From JASHPR01 sp963729365 (GTDB taxonomy: Bacteria; Actinomycetota; Actinomycetes; Streptosporangiales; Streptosporangiaceae), in assembly GCA_963729365.1 (NCBI GenBank), contig CAVSNQ010000022.1, positions 434,001 through 498,000 on the forward strand: a stretch of DNA of 64,000 bases, given 5' to 3'. The notes under the pieces are model-generated. The model was given only the letters and a program-made list of their open reading frames with translations. It was not told the DNA's origin and did no database searches. Positions 17,478-26,002 of the stretch are shown here, piece by piece. A program made the position numbers and the translations under genes. Numbering within the stretch: position 1 is the stretch's first letter; each line of letters starts with the position of its first letter.

Positions 17478-20141
17478 ATGAAGCGCCGGTTCAGCAGCGA
17501 CGAGATCCGCGAGACCTTTCTGCGATTCTTCACCGAAAGGCAGCACGTGCGGATCGGGGCTGCCTCGATCATCCCGGCCAACGACCCCACGCTGCTGTTC
17601 GTCAACGCGGGCATGGCGCCGCTCAAGCCCTACTTCCTCGGCGAGGCGCTGCCCCCGGCCCCGGACCTGTGCAACGTGCAGCCGTGCGTGCGCACGATCG
17701 ACATCGGGGACGTCGGCGACCGGCACCACCTGACGTTCTTCGAGATGCTGGGCAGCTGGTCGATCGACCACTACTTCAAGGAGCGCGCGGTCGAGCTGGC
17801 CTTCGAGCTGCTGACGCAGGGCTTCGGGTTCGAGATCCCGGACCTGTACGTGACCGTGTTCGGCGGCGACGACACGCTCGGCATTGCCCCCGACGATGTA
17901 TCGGCGGCGGCCTGGGAGCGGGTCGGCGTGCCCCGGGACCACATCGTGTACCTGGGCGCGGAGGATAACTTCTGGTCGGCCGGGGATACCGGGCCCTGCG
18001 GGCCGAGCACCGAGGTGTTCTACGACACCGGGGCGCAGCACGGCGAGCAGTACCGGCCGGGCGGGGAGTTCGACAGCAGCGGCCGGTACATCGAGATCTG
18101 GAACGCCGGGGTGTTCATGGAGTTCAACCGGCTCCCCGGCGGTGCGCTGGAGCCGCTGCGGTTCACCAGCGTGGACACCGGTTCCGGCCTGGAACGCATG
18201 GCCATGGTGCTGCAAGGCCGCGAGTCGGCGTACGAAACGGATCTGCTCGCCCCCATCGTCGCGGCCGCGGAGTCCGCGCTGACCGGGTCGGCCGTCGGCG
18301 AGCGGGACATCCGGATCGTCGCCGACCACGTCCGGGCCTCGACGTTCATCCTCAGCGAGGGCGTCGTCCCCTCGAACGAGGGGCGGGGGTACATCCCCCG
18401 GCGGCTGCTGCGGAAGGTGATCGCGATCGCGACCCAGGCTGGCGCCGTGGACTTCGACCTCGCGGGCGTGGCCGCCACGGTCATCGACCACATGCGCCGC
18501 ACCTACCCCCAGCTCGACGCCGGCCGCGACCGCACGCTGGAACTGCTCGCCCGCGAGCAGCGCGACTTCGGCGGTGTGGTGCGCCGCGGCCTGGACCGGC
18601 TCGCCGCGCTGGCCACCGGCACGGGCTTCGAGATCACCGGTGACGAGGCGTTCACGCTGTTCGCGACGCACGGCATGCCGGCGGACCTGATCAGGGACTT
18701 CGCCGCTGAGCGGGGCGGCTCAGTGGACGAGCAGCGGTTCGCCGAGCTGTTCGCCGGGCACCGGGAGCTCTCCCGCGGCTCAGCTGCCGGACCGGGAGCC
18801 GGCCCAGGCCAGCACGGGCATGCCCCCGCGGATCCGGATGTCCTCGCCGCGCTGGGCAGCACAACGACCCGATTTCTCGGCCATTACACGCTCACCTCCG
18901 CTGGCGAGGTGAGCGCCCTGGCCGGGCCGCACGGCTTGGTCGACCGGCTGACCGCGGGCGAGAGCGGCCTGGCGGTCCTCGACCAGACTCCCTGCTATGC
19001 CGAGGGAGGCGGCCAGGTCGGCGATACCGGCCGGATCACGGCACCCGGCCTGTCGGCCCTGATCACCGACACCCAGAACGCCAGCGGTCACCACGTTCAC
19101 TACGTGGAGGTCACCGAGGGCGTCCTGAGCACGGGCGACACCGTCGAACTGACGGTCGACGCGGCGCGGCGGCGGTCGATCATGCGGAATCACTCGGCGA
19201 CTCACCTGCTGCACGCGGCCCTGCGCCGGGTGCTGGGCGACCATGTGCGCCAGGCCGGGTCGCTGGTCGCCCCCGACCGCCTGCGTTTCGACTTCCTGCA
19301 TCCCCGGGCGCTGTCCGGGGGCGAGGCCGAGCAGGTCGAGCAGCTGGTCAACGCGGAAGTGCTGGAGAACGCCGAGCGCACGACCGAGGTCAGGCCCTAC
19401 CAGGACGCGATCCGCGACGGGGCCATCGCATTCTTCGGCGAGAAATACGGTGACGACGTCCGGGTGGTCTCGTTCGGGGACTTCTCCACCGAGCTGTGCG
19501 GCGGCACGCACGTGCACAGCACGGCCGAGGTGGGCCTGTTCCTGATCACCAGCGAGGGCAGCATCGGCTCCGGCGTGCGCCGGATCGAGGCGATCACCGG
19601 AGACGCCGCGCTGCAGCGCACTCTGGAGCGCGACAAGCTGCTCCGCGGACTGGCCGCGCGGCTCCGGGTCTCCGTCGATCAGCTGCCGCTCCGTGTCGAA
19701 GCGCTGGCCATGCGGGCGGCCAAGCCCGGGGCGGCCGGGACGGCCGGGCACGGAGGGCAGACCCAGCTCGATGCCGGTGGCCTGGAGGGCTCGGTGCGCG
19801 TCACCCCGTCCGGACATCGCTTCCTGGTGGCCCGCGAGCCGGGAATCGCCCTGCGCGACCTGCCTGCCGAGACCCGGCGGCTCGCCCGCGAGCTGGACGC
19901 GGTGATCGTGCTCCTGCTGCCCGACCTTCCGGCCGGCACCCTGCGCGTCGGGGTCGGCGTCCCCGGCGGCCTGGTCGGCCAGGTCCCGGCCACGAGCGTG
20001 CTGGACCGGGTCCTGGCCGTCACCGGCGGGCGCGGCGGCGGAAGTGCGGCATTCGCCCAGGGCGGCGGGGCCAGGCCGGACGACCTGGCCGGCGTCGAGT
20101 CCAGGGTCTGGGCCGCGCTCGGGCTGGACCCGGCGGCGTAA
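17478..20141 (+). CDS. alaS: alanyl-tRNA synthetase of an atypical sequence type
   Basis: An 887-residue class II synthetase. The catalytic core (about 1-240) has NDPTLLFVNAGMAPLKPYFL, HHLTFFEMLGSWSIDHYFK, NFWSAGDTGPCGPSTEVFY and SVDTGSGLERMAMVLQ. The editing domain has HSATH near residue 572 and CGGTH near 673. The C-Ala/DHHA1 end shows GGRGGGSAAFAQGGG. Compared with common actinobacterial AlaRS it reads FFEMLGSWSI where FFQMNGNFSF is expected, and FATHGMPADL in place of the usual DTYGFP block. The usual ruvX/mltG neighbours are absent. It may be a second, acquired copy. All catalytic and editing motifs look intact. The frame also opens upstream of 17478, but this ATG begins the family N-terminus. 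Confidence 0.88.
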   Translation: MKRRFSSDEIRETFLRFFTERQHVRIGAASIIPANDPTLLFVNAGMAPLKPYFLGEALPPAPDLCNVQPCVRTIDIGDVGDRHHLTFFEMLGSWSIDHYFKERAVELAFELLTQGFGFEIPDLYVTVFGGDDTLGIAPDDVSAAAWERVGVPRDHIVYLGAEDNFWSAGDTGPCGPSTEVFYDTGAQHGEQYRPGGEFDSSGRYIEIWNAGVFMEFNRLPGGALEPLRFTSVDTGSGLERMAMVLQGRESAYETDLLAPIVAAAESALTGSAVGERDIRIVADHVRASTFILSEGVVPSNEGRGYIPRRLLRKVIAIATQAGAVDFDLAGVAATVIDHMRRTYPQLDAGRDRTLELLAREQRDFGGVVRRGLDRLAALATGTGFEITGDEAFTLFATHGMPADLIRDFAAERGGSVDEQRFAELFAGHRELSRGSAAGPGAGPGQHGHAPADPDVLAALGSTTTRFLGHYTLTSAGEVSALAGPHGLVDRLTAGESGLAVLDQTPCYAEGGGQVGDTGRITAPGLSALITDTQNASGHHVHYVEVTEGVLSTGDTVELTVDAARRRSIMRNHSATHLLHAALRRVLGDHVRQAGSLVAPDRLRFDFLHPRALSGGEAEQVEQLVNAEVLENAERTTEVRPYQDAIRDGAIAFFGEKYGDDVRVVSFGDFSTELCGGTHVHSTAEVGLFLITSEGSIGSGVRRIEAITGDAALQRTLERDKLLRGLAARLRVSVDQLPLRVEALAMRAAKPGAAGTAGHGGQTQLDAGGLEGSVRVTPSGHRFLVAREPGIALRDLPAETRRLARELDAVIVLLLPDLPAGTLRVGVGVPGGLVGQVPATSVLDRVLAVTGGRGGGSAAFAQGGGARPDDLAGVESRVWAALGLDPAA

Positions 20142-20231
20142 GGCCGGCCGGACCGGCAGGAATACCGGCTGGCGTGATGGTGTGCGCGTCGGCGGCCACC
20201 GCGGCCTGCCCGGGCCTTTTACGCTGTATGG

Positions 20232-22454
20232 GTGGAGATCCTCACGTTCCTGTTCACCGACATTGAGGGCTCGACGGCTCTGCTGCGGCAGGCGGGAGAC
20301 GGAGTTTACGCGCAGGTGCTGGCCGGCCATCACGCGCTGATCCGGTCGGCTCTGGCCGCGCATGACGGCAGCGAGGTGGATACGCAGGGGGATGCGTTTT
20401 TCACGGTGTTCTCCTCGCCGCGGGCGTGCGTGGCGGCGGCGCTGGAGATGCAGCTGGCCTTTGCGGCGCAGGCCTGGCCCGCCGGGGTGCGGGTGCGGGT
20501 GCGGATGGGTGTGCATTGCGGTGAGGCGGCGAGGACAGCGACGGGCCTGGTGGGGCTGGAGGTTCACCGGGCCGCGCGGGTGGCCGCGGTGGCCTGGGGG
20601 GGCCAGGTGCTGGTGTCGGAGGCCGCGGCCGTCCTGGTGCGCGACTGGCTGCCACCGGGCGCGGCGCTGACCGATCTGGGCACCCATCGGCTGAAGGACC
20701 TGGGGCGCCCGGAGCAGATTTTCCAGCTGCACGCGGCGGGCCTGCCCGCGGAGTTCCCGGCGCTGCGGTCGCTGGGCAGCCCGGCGCTGCCGAACAATCT
20801 GCCGGCCCAGCTGTCGACGTTCATCGGCCGGGAGCGGGAGGTCTCCGAGGTTCGGGCGCTGGTGGAATCGGCTCGCCTGGTCACCTTGACCGGGGCCGGC
20901 GGCGCCGGCAAGACCAGGCTGGGACTGCAGGTGGCGGCCGAGCTGCTGGATGGGTCCGGTGATGGGGTCTGGCTGGCCGAGCTGGCCGCGGTCACCGGCC
21001 AGGACGCGGTAGCTGCGGCCATCTCCGAGGCGCTGCAGCTTGCCGCCCGGCCGGGCCGCCCGGTGCTGGAGGCCCTGCTGGATGCCCTGGCCGCGCAGGA
21101 TGTGCTGATCGTGCTGGATAACTGCGAGCACCTGATCGGCGGCTGCGCCAAGACCGCTGAGGCGATCTTGCGGCGGTGCCCGCGGGTGCATCTGCTGGCC
21201 ACCAGCCGGGAGCCGTTAGGCATCGGCGGCGAGACGATCTACCGGGTACCGTCGCTGTCGCTGCCCGGGCCTGGGGACTCCGGTCTCCTGGCGCCTCGGT
21301 CCTCTGATGCGGTGGCGCTGTTGGTCGAGCGGGCCCGGGCGCACGGCGTCGCCCTGGCCGTGGATGAGCAGGCCGACCCGGTGGTGGTGTCGGTCTGCCG
21401 GCGGCTGGACGGGATGCCGCTGGCGATCGAGCTGGCCGCGGCGCGGCTGCGGTCGATGTCGCTGGCCGAGCTGCATGACCGGCTGGACCAGCGGTTCCGG
21501 CTGCTCACCGGGGGCAGCCGCACCGCCTTGGGGCGGCAGCAGACGCTGCGGGCGGCGCTCGTGCCGGTGCTCAGGCGGCCGGACGCCCGCGCGGACCCCG
21601 GACTGTTCGTAGCGGCGCTGGTCACTGCCGTGCGGGCCGCCGCCTACATTGACATGGCCACGGCACGGCAATTTGCTGAACAGGCGATCCAGGTCGCACG
21701 CCGGCAAGGCGACGACCGGCTGCTCGTCAGGTCCCTCGCGGCATTCTGCGCCGCATGTTACTTCGCCGGCGAGCCGGAGGCCGGGCGCCCGTTCGGGCAG
21801 GAGTCTGTCGAACGCGCCCGTCGGCTCGGCGACGACGTCCAGCTGGGCGTGAGCCTGCTCATCTATCTCCTGATCATTGACCCGGCCCGGTCCGGGCAGC
21901 TGCTGGCCGAGGCGATCGCCTGCACCGAACGATCCGGCGACCATCTCATTAACTCTTTCCTGCACAACAACGCCGGCTTTCATGCCCTCAGCACCGGGGA
22001 TATCCCCGCCGCCCGGGCTCACCTGGAAGCCGCGGCGCAAGCCGGGCAGCAGATCGGATTCGAGGACACCATGGCGATGGTGGGCCTGGGCGTGGTGCTG
22101 CGCGCGGAAGGGGACCGGGACAGTGCGCGGTCCACGCTGGAGGCCGCCCTGCGGGTCAGCCGCCGGAACGGGGACAGCCGAAGCATGGCCGCCGCCATCG
22201 TTAACCTGGCCTGCCTGGCCGGCGATGCAGGCGACTGGGACCGGGCAGCTGCATTGCACGGCATCGCGCAGGCGTTTCTTGACCGGGTGAGCAATCAGTG
22301 GGCAGAATTGGCGGCGCTCCATCGACGTGACAGCCTCGACCGAGCGCGTGCGCGCCTGGGCGATGAGCAGCTTGACCGGGCCTACGCCCAGGGCATGGCG
22401 CTCAGCCCGGAGAAAGCCCTCAACCTGGCTCTCCCAAGAGCGGGTCCGGCCTGA
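20232..22454 (+). CDS. class III adenylate/guanylate cyclase fused to a signalling ATPase, with an internal deletion
   Basis: A 740-residue protein. Residues 1-170 are a class III cyclase domain (FTDIEGSTALL with the first metal Asp, VDTQGDAFFTVF with the second, RMGVHCGEA). Residues about 195-440 are an NB-ARC/STAND ATPase (LVTLTGAGGAGKTRL Walker A, VLIVLDNCEHL Walker B, ATSREPLGI, LDGMPLAIELAAARL). The C-terminal part is TPR-like helices. After QTLRAAL, where the family normally has DWSYDLL and a winged-helix block, the sequence jumps to VPVLRRPDARAD and straight into TPRs. About 200-300 residues usual for the family appear missing in frame. GTG at 20232 is the start. Confidence 0.82.
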   Translation: MEILTFLFTDIEGSTALLRQAGDGVYAQVLAGHHALIRSALAAHDGSEVDTQGDAFFTVFSSPRACVAAALEMQLAFAAQAWPAGVRVRVRMGVHCGEAARTATGLVGLEVHRAARVAAVAWGGQVLVSEAAAVLVRDWLPPGAALTDLGTHRLKDLGRPEQIFQLHAAGLPAEFPALRSLGSPALPNNLPAQLSTFIGREREVSEVRALVESARLVTLTGAGGAGKTRLGLQVAAELLDGSGDGVWLAELAAVTGQDAVAAAISEALQLAARPGRPVLEALLDALAAQDVLIVLDNCEHLIGGCAKTAEAILRRCPRVHLLATSREPLGIGGETIYRVPSLSLPGPGDSGLLAPRSSDAVALLVERARAHGVALAVDEQADPVVVSVCRRLDGMPLAIELAAARLRSMSLAELHDRLDQRFRLLTGGSRTALGRQQTLRAALVPVLRRPDARADPGLFVAALVTAVRAAAYIDMATARQFAEQAIQVARRQGDDRLLVRSLAAFCAACYFAGEPEAGRPFGQESVERARRLGDDVQLGVSLLIYLLIIDPARSGQLLAEAIACTERSGDHLINSFLHNNAGFHALSTGDIPAARAHLEAAAQAGQQIGFEDTMAMVGLGVVLRAEGDRDSARSTLEAALRVSRRNGDSRSMAAAIVNLACLAGDAGDWDRAAALHGIAQAFLDRVSNQWAELAALHRRDSLDRARARLGDEQLDRAYAQGMALSPEKALNLALPRAGPA

Positions 22455-22497
22455 TCGCTACGGCCGTTAAACCCGGTTGCGGTGCTCTATCTGTGAG

Positions 22498-23532
22498 CTA
22501 ACGTGGGCCACGCCCGCCTTCGATAGCCGCCTGCCTCTCTGCCCTACTCGCGAGAGGCAGGCGATTGCTTACGGCCTGAACCCACCAGTCAGCCTCAAAA
22601 CGGTACTCGATCTTGTCGTACACTTCTCCATCGAATGGCGTTCCAGGGGGAAGAGTTAGTCGAGTACCAAAGTTTGCCCAGGAGATATAGGCATAGCCGT
22701 CTGCGAGCCCAATTATCGTGCCGTAAATTAGACCAAGGGCGGGCGTCTTTCCTCGTTGCACATTGATTGACCCCAGCACTGGTACGCTGGCTCCAAGTAG
22801 GCGGGATTCTGGGTGAGGTAGCGTTGTCGAGACGTTATATCCGACTGTTTCGCATGTACTGGGATCGAACGGGCTTTGAGCATTCACGTCGGAGGTCTTA
22901 CCGACGGTGACGAATTCTTTGATCAGGCCGAAATCAGCTGGTGCACTATAGAGAAAGCAACTAGAATCGGTGGTGAAGCGATAAAAGAGATATCCATCGA
23001 ATGGCGCTTCGGGGAATACGAACGAGCATGTCCAGTTATGAATCCACCATTTCTCAATGAAAGGTGAGGTGGTATTGTCGTCGGTAGCATCCACAACTGT
23101 GTAGGCGAGTCCTCCAGGGTACAATCCTGCCGTCGTTATAGCCCCCGATGTTCCAGCTATGCCAGGAGTCTCGTTGATACCCTCGGACATGTACGGCAGA
23201 TTTACAGTAATCCATGGACTGAAGAATGGGCCGATATTTGCGACGAGCGAAACTATCGCATTTGCGCGAACATCGGTGACGGGAGCCGGCTTGGGCCGGG
23301 GTTGTTTCAACAATCCCGCCCGACGTCTGATGAGGCCATCGACATATGAGTTTAGCTTGCCACCGGGGTCGCGTTTGTAATCAGCGATATCGTTCAACCG
23401 AGAAGTCACTACACTGATCTCGGACTCTAATATCAGCTGTTTGATTTGTGTGCGCATTGCCGATTCCGGAGCGGCAATAGCCTCGCAACTAGAGTTTTCA
23501 CGTGTGTTCTGAAATTGATCTTCAGGCATCAT
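22498..23532 (-). CDS. unknown protein (344 aa) in an AT-richer island
   Basis: No family recognised. The N-terminal 80 residues are helical and charged (MRTQIKQLILESEISVV, then LIRRRAGLLKQPRPKPAPV). The rest looks beta-rich with many aromatic residues (KWWIHNWTCSFVFPEAPFDG, LFYRFTTDSSCFLYSAP, DGYAYISWANFG). It has no signal peptide or membrane helix. I chose ATG at 23532 because GAGG is nine bases upstream; the ATG at 23541 abuts it. Codon use is far less GC-biased than in the flanking genes, as in the C39-like gene to the right, and both probably arrived together. It converges with the cyclase-ATPase gene 43 bases away. Confidence 0.6.
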   Translation of the reverse strand: MMPEDQFQNTRENSSCEAIAAPESAMRTQIKQLILESEISVVTSRLNDIADYKRDPGGKLNSYVDGLIRRRAGLLKQPRPKPAPVTDVRANAIVSLVANIGPFFSPWITVNLPYMSEGINETPGIAGTSGAITTAGLYPGGLAYTVVDATDDNTTSPFIEKWWIHNWTCSFVFPEAPFDGYLFYRFTTDSSCFLYSAPADFGLIKEFVTVGKTSDVNAQSPFDPSTCETVGYNVSTTLPHPESRLLGASVPVLGSINVQRGKTPALGLIYGTIIGLADGYAYISWANFGTRLTLPPGTPFDGEVYDKIEYRFEADWWVQAVSNRLPLASRAERQAAIEGGRGPR

Positions 23533-24123
23533 GTCAACCATCCTCTTTCCCGCCGGTTATCATGTGCTAGCGGTACGGATCTTTCGGTCCGACATCTGCG
23601 TAACCTATCTATTATCTGAGATGAGCCCGATCCTTCGCTGAGTTCTATTGAAGTAAGAGTGGGGGCAGATCGCTCTGCTAACTCGGCGGAATAGTTATGC
23701 GATGATTGAATGTCGGCGGTGTGGAGATCGCATGGAGACGGTGTGGAGATCGGACCCAACGTGTATGAAGCAAATTCGATCGAGCTGAGCTCACATCCGG
23801 GGAACGCTGGACTAGGGCAGATCATGAAACACATTCTGCTGTCCGTCGGTGCCATGTTCCTGGATGCCACGCACCTGGCAGGGCGCGAGCCAGGCCCAGC
23901 GGGTATGGCTGCGAGCTTGATGAGCGGCGGTTGGCGCGACTGCGGGCCGCACTGGATATAGGCCAGCCGTCTATGGCTGGGATACTGATGAGCGGTAAAT
24001 CCTGCCGCGGGTCAGTAGCAGGAGGTTGACGGCGGCCATGTATCGGAGGAGAGTCATAAGCCTTATGTACTGCACCGAATATTAAATCGTAAGGAGCCAC
24101 CGGGCCGGAAGGAGGGCGCGACG
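23533..24123. other. AT-richer divergent intergenic region of the island
   Basis: About 590 bases lie between the two island genes and should hold both promoters. It contains a 14-bp direct repeat (23717-23752), a hyphenated dyad CATAAG-C-CTTATG (24055-24067) 57 bases before the C39-like gene, and an AT-rich stretch at 24078-24090. The open frames here are short and lack convincing starts. One stretch near 23910-23985 (reading ELDERRLARLRAALDIGQPS) could be a relic of a lost gene. Confidence 0.4.
23717..23752. repeat. 14-bp direct repeat, 22-bp spacing
   Basis: CGGTGTGGAGATCG occurs at 23717-23730 and 23739-23752. It lies upstream of the 344-aa gene (start 23532), where it could be a pair of regulator half-sites or a small tandem duplication. 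Confidence 0.45.
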
Positions 24124-25308
24124 ATGAGTGTTACGAGAGACGAGAAGACCGAGCAAATGCTTCCCAACGCATCTTCAATGCCGTTCGAACTTCAGGGTTC
24201 CTCCAATGCCTGCGGAACGACTTCACTGGCAATGGTTATGAATTACCTCGGCATACCAGAAACCCGGGAAACGATCGATGCTTCTATCCGCAGGATGGAT
24301 ATCTTTAGCTCCCCAGAGGATCTGCTGACATTTGCCCGTAGTCACGGGCTTCAAGCTCAGGGGTACAATCATGGAATGTGGTCGGACATTGAGCGTTATA
24401 TTAGTCTTGGCATTCCTTCCACTCTCTTGATCAATGCCGATTATTCATATCCATCAGGGTCTATTGATCCCTCGAACTCTGGGCTCCATTATGTTGTGGC
24501 CGCTGGTCACGGAATTGACTCGCTCAATGGCCAGCGGTACGCACTCCTGCATGACCCTGAGTATGATCGTGGCTATATGGCTTTGCATGAGGCTGACCTG
24601 ATTGCAATGGGCAACAATATATCTCTGTTTTCGGTGAATTGGGGATTCTTTGACTATTATATGGCGTTCGCTACTGGAACCCAGGCCCCGCTTCCGTCGG
24701 GTAACAGTAAAGGCATCCAGAGTGCACTTGGTGTGGTCGAAGGAGTTGCAAACATCACCAACGGAATTAGTATAATTATCCATCCTACCAGTCCAGGTGG
24801 CCAGGTCAGCGGTATTATTCAGGTTATCGGCGGAGCTGCTGAGGCGATCATCTGTGTAGAGGGGGCACTGATCCAGAAGGCTGGCCAATGGCTTGGCGGA
24901 GTGGTAAAAGGGATACCTGTAATCAGCAATATCGTCGCGCCGATTGGTGATCTAACTAACGGTTACGGCGCGGTCATCGGAGATTTGGGAAACGGGCTTG
25001 GCGATGTAATCATCGACTTGGGTGGAGGTGCGGGAGGAGTCATCGACAATATTGCGAACGGGATCGCTGGCGCGGTCGACGGTATAAGCGGTGCATTGGG
25101 CTCTCTGTCCCATGGTGATGTCGGTGGATTCCTGACTGGTGCCGCGAACGCGGCTGGCAGCATAGCTAGTGCTGCTGCAGGCGCGGTGGGTAACGCTGCA
25201 GCCGCGATTGGCAACACAATCAACGACGCAGGGGATGCTGCGGGTGACGCTATAAGCGATGCGGCGGATTCTCTAGGCGATGCAATTAACGATCTCAATC
25301 CTTTTTAA
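24124..25308 (+). CDS. C39-like cysteine peptidase with long Gly/Ala-rich amphipathic tail
   Basis: A 394-residue protein. Residues about 12-180 are a C39-like papain-fold domain: Gln24, Cys30 in SSNACGTTSLAMVMNYLG, His122 in GLHYVVAAGH and Asp144 in HDPEYDRGY. Unlike the C39 domain of bacteriocin exporters it has no ABC or membrane part. Residues about 197-394 lack Cys and are a quasi-repetitive hydrophobic tail (GDLGNGLGDVIIDLGGG, ANGIAGAVDGISGALG, then DAAGDAISDAADSLGDAIND), ending NPF. There is no signal peptide. The start is fixed by GGAAGGAGGG upstream. Base composition is foreign to the region and the stop abuts a transposase remnant. It could be an effector or toxin-like protein, a self-processing protein, or an intracellular assembly protein. 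The function is not known. Confidence 0.72.
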   Translation: MSVTRDEKTEQMLPNASSMPFELQGSSNACGTTSLAMVMNYLGIPETRETIDASIRRMDIFSSPEDLLTFARSHGLQAQGYNHGMWSDIERYISLGIPSTLLINADYSYPSGSIDPSNSGLHYVVAAGHGIDSLNGQRYALLHDPEYDRGYMALHEADLIAMGNNISLFSVNWGFFDYYMAFATGTQAPLPSGNSKGIQSALGVVEGVANITNGISIIIHPTSPGGQVSGIIQVIGGAAEAIICVEGALIQKAGQWLGGVVKGIPVISNIVAPIGDLTNGYGAVIGDLGNGLGDVIIDLGGGAGGVIDNIANGIAGAVDGISGALGSLSHGDVGGFLTGAANAAGSIASAAAGAVGNAAAAIGNTINDAGDAAGDAISDAADSLGDAINDLNPF

Positions 25309-25555
25309 TGGGCGCGGGCGGTGCGGCTGGGGGCCTGCCCGGCGCCGAAGACCTGCCGGGCGTCCTCGATCGCGACTTCGATTGACCAGCTGCTGGCGTA
25401 CCGCTCGATCACGGCGGCGGGGCTGGCGTCCAGGTCGGTGGTGACCAGGGCCAGGTCGTACCCGGTAGCGGAGACATCGCGGATCAGCAGCACTTGCACG
25501 CGCCCGGGGCCGAGGCGGAGTTCGTGCCCTTGATGACCAGCTTGGCGCGGGCGGC
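25309..25555 (-). mobile_element. transposase gene remnant (DDE family, C-terminal part)
   Basis: On the minus strand a fragment reads RVQVLLIRDVSATGYDLALV, then VIERYASSWSIEVAIEDARQ and VFGAGQAPSRTARA. This is the region around the catalytic Glu of a DDE transposase of the type common in actinomycete insertion sequences. It is cut at both ends. The right side is frameshifted (a stop-free but unrelated frame before RVQV), and the left side ends exactly at the stop codon of the C39-like gene, where GC content changes abruptly. No inverted repeats are visible, so it is a dead relic marking an old rearrangement. Confidence 0.72.
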
Positions 25556-26002
25556 TCAGGCGGCGCGGCGGCGGACCAGCCAGACGGTCGCGGCGATGAG
25601 CAGGACCGACAGCGCGAGCAGCCAGCCGCCCTCGATCCACTGGAATGGCCAGAACCGGCTGCCAGGCTGGTAGCTGATCCAGTGCGTGTAGCCGTGCTTG
25701 GTGAGATAGCCCACCGCGTTGAGGATCGTCTGGAACGTGTTCGGCCCGACCCGCGTCGCTGGGGCAGGGTGGTAGCCCTGGAGGATGTTCCTGATCGCGG
25801 ACTGGCTGACCAGCTTGCCGTCCTTGGTGTACCAGTTATTGATGATCCACGCGGAACCAGGCAGGTTGGTGCTGCTTGTGACCAGCGGCGTCAAGTAGTG
25901 CTCCCGGAGGAACACCGCGGCCGCGAGGGCGAGCCCGGCGTAGGCGGCAAAAGTGGCGGCCAAGGCGGGGACGGCCCGGCGGATGAGCATCCCGGCCAGG
26001 AC
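25556..26002 (-). pseudogene. ABC-2 type permease, C-terminal remnant
   Basis: The last about 145 residues of a permease remain: an RRAVPALAATFAAYAGLALAA helix, the external loop with TNLPGSAWIINNWYTKDGKLV and THWISYQPGSRFWPFQWIEG, and a final helix (ALSVLLIAATVWLVRRR). This is the C-terminal half of the permease that normally follows a GntR regulator and an ABC ATPase in actinobacteria. Its N-terminal half is gone. It is joined out of frame to the ATPase remnant at about 26003-26013. Confidence 0.75.

Noticed and set aside
22460..22505. Possible tRNA fragment (GTTAGCTCACAGATAGAGC on the minus strand)
   Set aside because: It resembles a D-arm, but the D-loop lacks the GG pair, no anticodon stem or T-arm follows, and no matching repeat marks an att site.
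23710..23961. Short rightward frame in the island's intergenic region
   Set aside because: No ribosome-binding site or recognisable protein features, and it contains a tandem repeat.
24005..24040. Minus-strand MAAVNLLLLTRG, which looks like a piece of a transposase
   Set aside because: Only 12 residues, not extendable in either direction; too short to call.
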